Position numbers and translations under genes: made by a program
DNA from: Deltaproteobacteria bacterium
Lineage (GTDB): Bacteria; Desulfobacterota; Binatia; UBA9968
DNA: 64,000 nt
Direction: 5' to 3'
NCBI GenBank assembly: GCA_016210115.1
Contig: JACQUW010000207.1
Coordinates: 1-64,000 of the forward strand
In this document: piece by piece, positions 18,009-26,970 of the stretch
Position numbering within the stretch: the first letter of the stretch is position 1
How the letters are laid out: each line of letters begins with the position of its first letter
The notes under the pieces: generated by a model
The model's database searches: none
Seen by the model: only the letters and a program-made list of their open reading frames with translations
What the model was told of the DNA's origin: nothing

Positions 18009-18587
18009 TTGGCAGCAATAATCACAAGCGAAGCAGCAGATCTGGAATGGCAGAGCAGTCTCCAGGACCAACCACAGGAATCAGCGGATCGCCAGTGGTA
18101 CGCGCTTTGGACTCGCAGCCACTGCGAGAATCTTGTTTGTGATCAGCTGGCAGCGAAGGGTTTCCGTCCATTTCTCCCAATCATGAGTGTCTGGTCCAGG
18201 CGCGGCGGCCTGCGACAGTTGTCTCAGGTTCCGCTCTTCCCTGGTTATCTGTTCCTCCGGCACGCGATGGATAAGTCCAGCTATATCGAGGTGCGCAAGA
18301 GCCGGGGGCTCGTTGCGATACTCGGCGAGCGATGGGACCGGTTGGCCGTCATCCCGGACGAACAGATCGAAGCCATCCGCAAGGTGCTCCGCGCTCAACT
18401 CCCGGCCGTGTCTCACCCATATCTCCGCGAAGGTCAGCGGGTTCGCATCGCCCGCGGGCCCTTAAAGGATGTTGAGGGGATCCTGGTCCGGATCAAATCC
18501 GATAAAGGATTGCTGGTGGTCTCGATCGAATTGCTCAAGCGGAGTATCGCCGTGGAGGTGGATTGCACGCTGGTAGCGCCGGCCTGA
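18009..18587 (+). CDS. NusG/RfaH-like (UpxY-type) transcription antiterminator
   Basis: ORF 17952..18587; 'RQWYALWTRSHCENLVCDQLAAKGFRPFLPIM', 'VPLFPGYLFLRHAMD', KOW-like 'LREGQRVRIARGPLKDVEGILVR'. Start is ambiguous: ATG 17952 lies inside copy B; TTG 18009 is in frame after aaggggg. Confidence 0.85.
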   Translation: MAAIITSEAADLEWQSSLQDQPQESADRQWYALWTRSHCENLVCDQLAAKGFRPFLPIMSVWSRRGGLRQLSQVPLFPGYLFLRHAMDKSSYIEVRKSRGLVAILGERWDRLAVIPDEQIEAIRKVLRAQLPAVSHPYLREGQRVRIARGPLKDVEGILVRIKSDKGLLVVSIELLKRSIAVEVDCTLVAPA

Positions 18588-18674
18588 GTAGGGCCGGACC
18601 TATGTGTCCGCCCTCGATATCCAACGGCTTTTCGCTTGCCAAATGATCTTTCCCTGTGCTAAGAGCGTTCAGGT

Positions 18675-19955
18675 ATGCTTCCTCAGCGGCGGCGGTTGCT
18701 ATGGCTGGGACTCCTCTTCCTGGCTCCAGTGTTCTTTCCGGCTAAAGTTCAAGGGCAAGCGGGCATCTACGCGACCCCCTCGTTGACTATCACTGAGTTT
18801 TACAGCGACAATATCGAATTTACTCCTTCCAATCGCCTGAAGGACTGGGTCACGCGCATAGGCCCGGGGCTCCAGGTCGGTTACGAATCGGCTCCTCTCA
18901 CCCTTTTGGGGGGCTACAATTTCGACGCCGAGATATTCGCTCATCTGAGCGACTTCACCACTTCGATGGCGCGCCAAAAAGCTTTTCTTGATTTTCGCTA
19001 CCTGCCGGTGCGGCCACTGACGCTTTCCCTCAAGGGAGAATACATCGAGACCCAAACCCCGGGGGAGTTAAACGTGCTCAGCGGAGTTCCGACCGGAAGG
19101 TCACAGGCGCAGCGGTTTCTCTTCGAGCCTTCGGTGGCCTATCGCTTCGATCGGCTTACGACCGGGACCTTAGGTTATACCTTTACTAAGGATGAGGCCG
19201 GGGATCTCACCACCGACACTCATGTCGGCAAGCTCGCCATCGACCGGCAGATCACCCGGCTGGACCACCTGGGGCTGGAATATATCTTCACGCAGTTTTT
19301 GTTTCGTGGCGAGGAGCTGTTCATCCTTTCAAAAGGGGATACAAAACTCCCAAGCCCTCTGCCGGTTTGCACCGGCGCCGGCGCGATTCCTTGCAGCATA
19401 AGCGTATTTCGTGGGAGAGATACCGTGCTCGTTCACTCCATTGGCCCGAGGTGGACGCGCGAGTTGACCCCGCTCACCACCGTTAGCCTCCGGGTCGGGC
19501 CGCGTTTTTCTGAGGGCTCCGTGGACGCGGAGGTGGATGCCACGATTCGCCATCGTTTTAAGAGCGGGGAAGTTTCGTTCACTTACGCCCGCACGCAAGC
19601 GTCGGTGGTGGGGGAAAGCGGAACTGTCGATACGGACGGCGTTACGCTGGAGGCCAAGTACAGAATCCTGCCACCCCTCGAGATCAGCGCGGCGCCAAGC
19701 TTCCACACCAACAAGCAGGGCACGGCGCAGTCGGATGTCTATCGCATCAAGCTGGAAGCCAACTACCGCCTTTACTCCTGGCTCTCTCTTGTGGGATCGT
19801 ACGAATGGGTCCATCAGAATGGAATCCTGCTTCCGCCAGCGGTCCTGGCCTTCCCGGCCGAGCTCGCTGCGGCGGACTTCGGACGCCATGTCAATACTAC
19901 GCAAAATGTGTTCGCTCTAAGCCTGGTAGGGAAGTTCCGCACCCGGCTCTACTGA
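18675..19955 (+). CDS. Outer-membrane beta-barrel protein of EPS system
   Basis: 426 aa, signal-like N-terminus, alternating amphipathic strands ('SLRVGPRFSEGSVDAEVDATIRHRFKSGEVSFTYARTQ'), aromatic C-terminus 'GKFRTRLY'. Confidence 0.7.
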   Translation: MLPQRRRLLWLGLLFLAPVFFPAKVQGQAGIYATPSLTITEFYSDNIEFTPSNRLKDWVTRIGPGLQVGYESAPLTLLGGYNFDAEIFAHLSDFTTSMARQKAFLDFRYLPVRPLTLSLKGEYIETQTPGELNVLSGVPTGRSQAQRFLFEPSVAYRFDRLTTGTLGYTFTKDEAGDLTTDTHVGKLAIDRQITRLDHLGLEYIFTQFLFRGEELFILSKGDTKLPSPLPVCTGAGAIPCSISVFRGRDTVLVHSIGPRWTRELTPLTTVSLRVGPRFSEGSVDAEVDATIRHRFKSGEVSFTYARTQASVVGESGTVDTDGVTLEAKYRILPPLEISAAPSFHTNKQGTAQSDVYRIKLEANYRLYSWLSLVGSYEWVHQNGILLPPAVLAFPAELAAADFGRHVNTTQNVFALSLVGKFRTRLY

Positions 19956-20217
19956 TTTTCCCTCGAAAGCATCTCCTGAGCAGCTTGGTCGAAGGTCGTT
20001 CCCTCAAGGGCCTGCCCCTTCGGTCACCTCGCGACCTCGTCGTCGTTGTCAAGGGTGATCTCTAAGAATAGTGAATATTGCTCTGATCACGCAAATTTCC
20101 GGCTAACCACCGCTCACCCGGAGCGGTTCTCATCGCCGCCTCTCGGCTGGCGCTGACTCGCAGTCATTTCTTTGCCGTTTCGATCCCGCGAAATATAAAA
20201 ACAAGGAGGGTGATGCC

Positions 20218-20838
20218 ATGTCGTATCAATGGCTCAACGGTTTAGCAGCAATTATCCTGGCCAGCGCGATGACCGCCTGCGTTCCGCCGCAGTTTGGCAA
20301 TGCCTCGCGAAATTTTGTGAACCCCTCGTCGGACGGAGGCTCAGCGGCGCGAGCCGCGGACTACAGGATCGGGCCCGAAGATGAGCTCCATGTAACTGTA
20401 TGGAAAAACGAAACCCTGACCCGGACCGTCCCCGTAAGACCCGACGGCATGATATCGCTGCCGCTGGTGAACGATGTCAACGCCGCAGGTCTGACGCCGA
20501 TGGAGCTCCGGGACGTTCTGCGAAAAAAACTGACCGCCTATATGACCAATCCAGAGGTGTCGGTGATCGTTCAGAAGGTGGCGAGCTTTAAAGTCTCGGT
20601 GATGGGAGAAGTCATGAAGCCGGGCACTTACGAAATCAACGGGCACAGCACGGTCATCGACGCCCTCGCCCGGGCCGAAGGACTCACAGAGTTTGCCGCT
20701 CGCTCGCGGATCGTGGTCCTCCGCAAAGAGGGCGGGGCAACACAGCGCATCCCTTTTAACTACAATAGGGCGGTGTCGGGGGCTGGCGATCAGGATAATT
20801 TCTTCCTCCGGCCCGGTGACATTGTCGTGGTTCCGTAA
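20218..20838 (+). CDS. Polysaccharide export lipoprotein (Wza/EpsA-like)
   Basis: 206 aa; lipoprotein signal 'LAAIILASAMTAC', 'DYRIGPEDELHVTVWKNETLTRTVPVRPDGMISLPLVNDVNAAGLTPMELRDVLRKKL', SLBB-like 'VSVMGEVMKPGTYEI'. Confidence 0.93.
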   Translation: MSYQWLNGLAAIILASAMTACVPPQFGNASRNFVNPSSDGGSAARAADYRIGPEDELHVTVWKNETLTRTVPVRPDGMISLPLVNDVNAAGLTPMELRDVLRKKLTAYMTNPEVSVIVQKVASFKVSVMGEVMKPGTYEINGHSTVIDALARAEGLTEFAARSRIVVLRKEGGATQRIPFNYNRAVSGAGDQDNFFLRPGDIVVVP

Positions 20839-20868
20839 GCAAACAGGCCAAGGCCCAGGAGAGAACCC

Positions 20869-22455
20869 ATGGCGGACGAGATGGTTAAAAACGGTTCCGG
20901 ATTCGAGATGGCTCGGGCGGTTTGGAAGCGCCGCAAGTGGCTGGGAATTCTCGTTTTCACAGCGTCGTTTGCGGGCGCGATCGGGTTTATTCTGTCGCTG
21001 CCCCGGATCTACCAATCTACGGCGACCGTGATCGTGGAGCCTGAGCAAGTTCCCCAGGATTTCGTCAAATCGACGGTGACCGGAGAGGTCCAGACGCGGC
21101 TTCAAACTATTAACGAGCAGGTGATCAGCCGCGCGCGGCTAAAACAGATTATCGAGCTGTACAGCCTCTATCGGGACCCGCGGCGGCAGGCGCCGCTTGA
21201 CGAGCTCGTTGAGAAGATGCGGCGCGACATTAATCTCGAACTCAAGACCGTTGAGGAGAATACCGGTCGTCGCGCGACATTTGCGTTCGCGCTGAGCTAC
21301 CGGGGCAGAGATCCCCAGAAGGTGGCCCAGGTCACCAATACGCTGGCATCTTTTTTCATCGAGGAGAACTGGAAAACCCGAGGGCGCCAGGCGACCGAAA
21401 CAGCCGATTTCTTCAGAGTCCAGCTCGATCAGGTGAGAAGACGGCTGGATGAACAGGAGCGGCAGGTCAGCCAGGTTAAGAGCCGTGTCGGGGAGGGTTC
21501 CCAGCAGGCCCAGGCGAATATGATGGCTATGGAGCGCCTGAATAATCAGCTCCGGCTTAACATGGAAAGATTGGACCGGGTGATGGAGCGAAAGGAAAAA
21601 ATCTCCGCGCAATTGGCCGAAGCCCGGCAGCACGAACCGGGACCGCGGGGTGAGCCCCCTGTCAAAAGAAGCGAGCGGCTGGAGCGGCTCAGCAAATTAA
21701 GACAGGAGCTGGCCGAGCTGCGCACGAATTACACCGAGAGTTATCCGGATGTGATCCGGGTTAAGAGCGAGATAGCGGCTCTCGAGCGGGGGGCTCCCGA
21801 GGTGAAATCGCCGCGGGCGCCGGCAAAAGAACCCGAGGATCCCGTCGGTAAGCAACTGAAACAGGCTATGGGCAATGTCGAGACAGAGATCAATAGCCTG
21901 AAGAGCGAGGAGAGGCGTCTTCAGCAGGCCATAGCGGCTTACCAGACGAAGATGGAGAGCGTTCCGGCGCGGGAGCCGCAGTTTCCAGAGCTGCTTCGCG
22001 AGTATGAGACCACCAAAGAACTCTATGCCTCGCTTTTAAAACGTTACGCCGACGCCCAGCAGGCGGAGAATTTGGAGCGGCGGCAAAAAGGAGAAAAATT
22101 TCGCACCCTCGATCCAGCGATCCCCGCGAGGTCTCCAGTCGCGCCGAAACCGTTCCCTCTGGCCATTATGAGCCTGGCGCTTTCCCTTGGGCTGGCCGTT
22201 GTGGCGGTGGTCCTCGCCGAACAGGCCGATTCCACCTTTCACAGCATTCATGATCTCCGCGCGTTTACCAAAGTGCCGGTTGTGGCGACGATTCCACCGA
22301 TTATAACCAAGAAGGATATGCGCCAACGGCAGCGGCGGCTCGGGTTTATGCTTGCGGGAGCGATGGCAGGCCTGATTCTCATCGCCGGCGCTTCCTATTA
22401 CATGGGCCATGAAAACGAACAGGTCGTCCGCATTCTGATGCGGAGCCGTCAGTGA
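20869..22455 (+). CDS. Polysaccharide chain-length determinant (Wzz-like, XrtA-associated type)
   Basis: 528 aa, two TM segments flanking a long coiled coil; 'WKRRKWLGILVFTASFAGAIGFILSLPRIYQSTATVIVEPEQVP', 'LDPAIPARSPVAPKPFPLAIMSLALSLGLAVVAVVLAEQAD'. Confidence 0.88.
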   Translation: MADEMVKNGSGFEMARAVWKRRKWLGILVFTASFAGAIGFILSLPRIYQSTATVIVEPEQVPQDFVKSTVTGEVQTRLQTINEQVISRARLKQIIELYSLYRDPRRQAPLDELVEKMRRDINLELKTVEENTGRRATFAFALSYRGRDPQKVAQVTNTLASFFIEENWKTRGRQATETADFFRVQLDQVRRRLDEQERQVSQVKSRVGEGSQQAQANMMAMERLNNQLRLNMERLDRVMERKEKISAQLAEARQHEPGPRGEPPVKRSERLERLSKLRQELAELRTNYTESYPDVIRVKSEIAALERGAPEVKSPRAPAKEPEDPVGKQLKQAMGNVETEINSLKSEERRLQQAIAAYQTKMESVPAREPQFPELLREYETTKELYASLLKRYADAQQAENLERRQKGEKFRTLDPAIPARSPVAPKPFPLAIMSLALSLGLAVVAVVLAEQADSTFHSIHDLRAFTKVPVVATIPPIITKKDMRQRQRRLGFMLAGAMAGLILIAGASYYMGHENEQVVRILMRSRQ

Positions 22456-22460
22456 CAGCC

Positions 22461-23720
22461 ATGGAACCATTATATCTAAGAGATTTTAAACTCACGCGGG
22501 ATCCTTTTAACGTTACACCGGACCCCAGCTTCCTGTATTGGAGCACAAGCCACAAAGAGGCCATCGCCCAGCTCCGGTATGGTATTGAGGCGCGTCGCGG
22601 TTTTGTCCTGCTTACAGGAGAGATCGGCACGGGAAAAACGACCTTGATTCGCGCGCTCCTGCAGCAGCTTAAGAGCACGACCCACAGCGCGTTTGTCTTC
22701 AACACGATTGTGAATCCCAGGGACCTTTTGCGCTATGTCTGCGAAGACTTTGGCATATTGAATTATGACCAAGCCGGCAAGGAGATATACGATTACCTGA
22801 ACTTGCTGAATCGCTTTCTACTGGAAGTATATCGCAAAGGAGAGAACGCCGTCCTGATTATTGATGAAGCCCAGAATCTATCTTCAGACGTGCTGGAAAG
22901 CGTCCGGCTTCTTTCCAATTTTGAGACCACGGAAGATAAGCTCATCCAGATTATCCTTGTCGGCCAGCCGGAACTCAAGACGAAACTCGATCTTCCGGTC
23001 CACCGCCAGCTCAAGCAGCGGATCGCGCTGCGACATCACCTGGGCGCGCTGAGCTTTGCGGACTCCAGGGAATACATGGCCAATCGGCTTCAAGTCGCGG
23101 GCGGCAGCATTTCGATCTTCACCTCTCAGGCCCTGGAGGCCCTCTATGCGTGCTCAAGAGGCGTACCGCGGCTGATTAACCTGCTCTGCGAACATGCGTT
23201 GCTGAATGCCTATGCGGCGGGCAAAAAACAGATCGACGCGGCGATGGTCGTTGAAGCCGCCCGTGACTTAGATGTCAAGGTCCCGCAGGAGTATAAGAAT
23301 CCTGATCCGGAGCCATTGCGCGCGGAGAAGTGGCAGACCAAAGGCGCCAACGGACCGGCCAAGAGCGACAATCCGAATCGGCCGGATCGAGGATCGGGCT
23401 TGGAAGTCGCGCCGGTGATTCCCGCGGCCGGCGGACTTTTGCGCGGGGCTGTCCCGCAGCCGTTCTTTGAGCAGATGATTGGCGCTCTCACGGAAGCGAT
23501 GGGTCCCATGGCACCGCTGGTTGTTGAAGATCGGATCAGCGCGCTGGGCGAATCGTTGGAAATCTTTCCGAAAGCTCGCCTTGAAGAGCTTATCGAATCG
23601 ACCAGCCAGGAGATTCTGCACGAGCCACTCAAGCTCCATTTCCAGCGCGTGATGAGCGATGAGATGCGCAAGCTCGAGAGGTTTGACCAATGGCAGTTTG
23701 GCGAGGAGAAAAACCCATGA
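22461..23720 (+). CDS. ExeA/GspA-like AAA ATPase (XrtA-associated type)
   Basis: ORF 22452..23720; 'LTRDPFNVTPDPSFLYWSTSHKEAIAQLRYGIEARRGFVLLTGEIGTGKTTLIRALL', 'AVLIIDEAQNLSSDVLE'. Confidence 0.92.
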   Translation: MEPLYLRDFKLTRDPFNVTPDPSFLYWSTSHKEAIAQLRYGIEARRGFVLLTGEIGTGKTTLIRALLQQLKSTTHSAFVFNTIVNPRDLLRYVCEDFGILNYDQAGKEIYDYLNLLNRFLLEVYRKGENAVLIIDEAQNLSSDVLESVRLLSNFETTEDKLIQIILVGQPELKTKLDLPVHRQLKQRIALRHHLGALSFADSREYMANRLQVAGGSISIFTSQALEALYACSRGVPRLINLLCEHALLNAYAAGKKQIDAAMVVEAARDLDVKVPQEYKNPDPEPLRAEKWQTKGANGPAKSDNPNRPDRGSGLEVAPVIPAAGGLLRGAVPQPFFEQMIGALTEAMGPMAPLVVEDRISALGESLEIFPKARLEELIESTSQEILHEPLKLHFQRVMSDEMRKLERFDQWQFGEEKNP

Positions 23721-25894
23721 GCCAGTACAAAATGCCGCCCGAAGCCCGACAACCGGCGAAAACGCGCCGCAAAGGCGTCAGTCTAAAGTGGAAGATTACA
23801 GGAGCCTGGGTCGGTTTGATTCTTCTCTTCGGTCTTCTTGTTGCGGCCGCCGGCGGGCAGATTATGACCTGGGCGCTGCGCAGGCAGGTGGAGCAAAGAG
23901 CCTCGACTATCGCCACCAATTTCAGCGATGCGGCCACGGGGCTCGTGATCGGCAGGAAGCCTTTGGAGCTCAATGCTCTAATCTCCAAGTACGCCCTACT
24001 CGACGGCGTGGCGTATATCTCCGTTCGCGATGGAAAAGACAAGGTGCTGGCACAAAGCCCGGCATCTTCATCCGTCGAGTTTGAGGAGATGCCCGCCGGC
24101 GATCAGCCCGGAAGCATCCAGCAGAGACGGGCGAAGTTTAGCGAAAAAAACGTCTATGACACGCGAGTGCCGCTCCTTGGAGGTCAGGCAGGGAGCGTGC
24201 ATGTGGGATTGTGGGAGGAGGCTGTCCATGGAGAGCTAGAACAGGCCCTTCTCCTTTTGATCGGAGCGATCGCTGTCGCTATGTTCCTGGCTATGGTTCT
24301 CTCCATTTTGCTCGCGCGAAAGCTTACCCGCCCTATTCTCCACTTGACGCAGGCGGCCGATCTAATGAGCAAGGGCGACCTCGACACGCCCATTAGCATG
24401 AATCGCAGGGACGAGATGGGAGATCTCGCGCGCGCTCTTGAACGAATGCGATCGAGCTTGAAGGCGGCGATGGTGCGGCTCGCGCGGGACCGTAGCGCAA
24501 AACCGGAAACGAGCGAACAGCGGGAAAAAGATGGCCAGACCCAGGCGAGAGAGATTCGGGTTTCACGCATCGGGGCCGCCATCCTCTGCCTCCTCGGAAC
24601 TTTATCGTCAGCCTCCGCCGCGCCGGCGGGTGCGGCCCCGGAGCAGCGTCAGCAGAAGATCGTCGTGGCCTACAGCGGGCTCTCAGGGAGCCAGCTGCCG
24701 GCATGGGTGGCGTATGAGAAGGGGTTCTTCAGAAAAGGGGGACTGGACGCGACTCTTTTGTTTGTCGAAGGAGGCGCCAAGGCTGTCCAGACTCTGATCT
24801 CCGGCGAGGTGGCCTTCGCTCAAATCGGCGGGTTCTCCGTTCTCGAAAGCAGACTGCAGGGTTCGGATGTCGTCATCATCGCGGGTTTCCTGAATACGAT
24901 GGATTATCAGTTGATCGTTTCCCGCAACATCACTGAACCCGAACAACTCAAGGGAAAATCAGTGGCCGTGAGCCGATTCGGTTCGTCGTCGGATTTTGCC
25001 ATGCGCTATGCTCTGGAAAAATACGGGCTGAAGCCGAACAGCGACGTCACGTTGGTGCAGATCGGAAGCCAGCCCGCCCGCCTGGCGGCGCTTCAGGCCG
25101 GGAAGATTCAGGGCGCCATGATGGCGGTCCCGCACACGCTTCAGGCGAAAAAGTCCGGCCTTAATGTCCTGGCGGACCTGCAGATGCTCGGTCTGGAGTA
25201 TCAGCATACCGGGCTTGCCGCCACGGGAACTTTGATCAAAACACAGCCCGATCTCGCGCGCGATGTCGTAAAGGCTTTGGTCGAAGCTATTCACTACTTG
25301 AAAACACATCGCAAGGACTCGCTGGAGATCCTGGCAAAATATTTAAAGACCAACGACGTCGAATCCCTCGAAGAGACCTACGAGGCCGTTGGCCTGAACC
25401 TGATTGCTGAGAGGCCCTACCCCACCTTGCGCGGAATCCGGGTTATGCTCAGGGAAATGGCCCCAAAATACGCCAAAGCCCTGGCAGCTCGCCCGGATCA
25501 ATTCGTCAATCTCAGTTTTGTGCAGGAACTGGATCGATCGCTTTTTATAGACCGCCTGTACCAATCCAGAGCCATTGTCCCGGCCGGCGAGAGACCAAAC
25601 CCGCCAACCGCGCTCGCCATCAGCCAGAGAAAAGCCGCGGGCCGGACCTCAGGAGACCCTTCGCGGGCGAGCGCCGGCGACCCGGGACGCGCGCAGGATT
25701 ACACCGTCAAAACCGGGGATAGTCTGGCCCGGCTGGCGGAGAAGTTTTATGGCTCGGCCCATCATTGGAGAAAGATCTATTTGGCGAACGCCGGCACGAT
25801 GAAAAATCCCAATCAAATCCACGTGGGCCAAAAGGTTCTCATTCCCGCGGCTGAAACCACCGAACGGGGACGCAGCGCTCTAAACATGAAGTAG
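23717..25894 (+). CDS. Fusion: TM + periplasmic sensor-like + HAMP + NMT1/SsuA-like substrate-binding domain + C-terminal LysM
   Basis: 'LARKLTRPILHLTQAADLMSKGDLDTPISMNRRDEMGDLARALERMRSSL' (HAMP); 'KIVVAYSGLSGSQLPAWVAYEKGFFRKGGLDATLLFVEGGAKAVQTLISGEVAFAQIGG' (SBP); 'DYTVKTGDSLARLAEKFYGSAHHWRKIYLANAGTMKNPNQIHVGQKVLIPA' (LysM), all in one frame. Confidence 0.85.
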   Translation: MSQYKMPPEARQPAKTRRKGVSLKWKITGAWVGLILLFGLLVAAAGGQIMTWALRRQVEQRASTIATNFSDAATGLVIGRKPLELNALISKYALLDGVAYISVRDGKDKVLAQSPASSSVEFEEMPAGDQPGSIQQRRAKFSEKNVYDTRVPLLGGQAGSVHVGLWEEAVHGELEQALLLLIGAIAVAMFLAMVLSILLARKLTRPILHLTQAADLMSKGDLDTPISMNRRDEMGDLARALERMRSSLKAAMVRLARDRSAKPETSEQREKDGQTQAREIRVSRIGAAILCLLGTLSSASAAPAGAAPEQRQQKIVVAYSGLSGSQLPAWVAYEKGFFRKGGLDATLLFVEGGAKAVQTLISGEVAFAQIGGFSVLESRLQGSDVVIIAGFLNTMDYQLIVSRNITEPEQLKGKSVAVSRFGSSSDFAMRYALEKYGLKPNSDVTLVQIGSQPARLAALQAGKIQGAMMAVPHTLQAKKSGLNVLADLQMLGLEYQHTGLAATGTLIKTQPDLARDVVKALVEAIHYLKTHRKDSLEILAKYLKTNDVESLEETYEAVGLNLIAERPYPTLRGIRVMLREMAPKYAKALAARPDQFVNLSFVQELDRSLFIDRLYQSRAIVPAGERPNPPTALAISQRKAAGRTSGDPSRASAGDPGRAQDYTVKTGDSLARLAEKFYGSAHHWRKIYLANAGTMKNPNQIHVGQKVLIPAAETTERGRSALNMK

Positions 25895-25912
25895 ACTTCA
25901 ATCGTCCGCGTC

Positions 25913-25929
25913 CGAGAACTTTGTTCTCG
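25913..25929. promoter_or_regulatory. Perfect palindrome CGAGAAC-TTT-GTTCTCG between the fusion gene and the tyrosine-kinase gene
   Basis: Read directly: cgagaactttgttctcg, 7-bp arms. Confidence 0.4.
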
Positions 25930-25974
25930 ATAAGACCCCAAAGGCAGATCTAAGATTCTTCTAAGGATGGTTCT

Positions 25975-26901
25975 ATGAGCAAATATTTTAAGGCGCTCGA
26001 GCGCGCCCGGCAGGAGCGTTTGGTCGAAGAAAAAGACTGGAATCTATGGTCAACGGAAAATCTCTCCGAGAGGCCATCTTCCCCCCAGGATGAACCGGAG
26101 TCTGACTGGAAGTTGGATTCCGCGGCCTCGAACGGTGACGAAGCCCGGCCGGAGGAGCAAGCAAGCGCCGAGCGGACTCAGGAGTTCCCGGATGGCCCGG
26201 TGGAGGAGCATCTCGTCAGTCTCATCACGCCCGCCTCATTCGAAGCGGACCAGTACCGTTCGCTTCGTTACGTCGTGGAACGGCTGCGCAAAGACCGCGG
26301 CTTCTCGCTCATCGCTATCGCCAGCCCCGGCATGGGGGATGGCAAGACCACGACCGCCATCAACCTGGCGGGTGCTCTTGCCCAGGATTCACGCTGCCGT
26401 GTTCTTCTGGTCGATGCCGACTTGCGAGGATCCTCGCTGGAGAGCTACCTCGGGGTGAGCGAGTCCGACGGCCCCGGGGTGGTTGACGCCATTGTGAACC
26501 CAGCCCTGTCCGCGAAAGACATCGAAAGGCGTCTTTCTTCGTTTAATCTTTCGATTTTGCCGAGAGGCCATCGGATGGTCAATCCTTACGACGCGCTCAA
26601 ATCGCCTCGCTTGGGACAACTCCTCCAGGAAGCGCGCCGCCGGTACGACTTCGTGGTGGTCGACACTCCTCCTTTGATTCCACTTCCGGATTGCCGGGTG
26701 ATTGGACCATTGATGGACGGTTTTCTCATCGTCGTAGCGGCCCACAAGACGCCGCGCAGGTTGTTGGAAGAAGCTCTCAATGTCATGGATCCGGCCAAAG
26801 TCATCGGTATTGTTTTTAACCGCGATGACCGGCCCCTGCCGAGATATTTTCACTATTACACCGACGGGCATCGCGCCAACGGAAACTCGCGCCTGGCGTA
26901 A
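25975..26901 (+). CDS. Polysaccharide biosynthesis tyrosine autokinase (CpsD/CapB-like)
   Basis: 308 aa; 'LVSLITPASFEADQYRSLRYVVERLR', P-loop-like 'ASPGMGDGKTTTAINLAGALAQ', 'VLLVDADLRG', 'YDFVVVDTPPLIPLPD'. Confidence 0.92.
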   Translation: MSKYFKALERARQERLVEEKDWNLWSTENLSERPSSPQDEPESDWKLDSAASNGDEARPEEQASAERTQEFPDGPVEEHLVSLITPASFEADQYRSLRYVVERLRKDRGFSLIAIASPGMGDGKTTTAINLAGALAQDSRCRVLLVDADLRGSSLESYLGVSESDGPGVVDAIVNPALSAKDIERRLSSFNLSILPRGHRMVNPYDALKSPRLGQLLQEARRRYDFVVVDTPPLIPLPDCRVIGPLMDGFLIVVAAHKTPRRLLEEALNVMDPAKVIGIVFNRDDRPLPRYFHYYTDGHRANGNSRLA

Positions 26902-26970
26902 GATCGCCGGAATTGTTTTGCTCTCTCGCTTCCATTTGTCACGCGAAGCGTTCAAAAGATCGTACGAACG

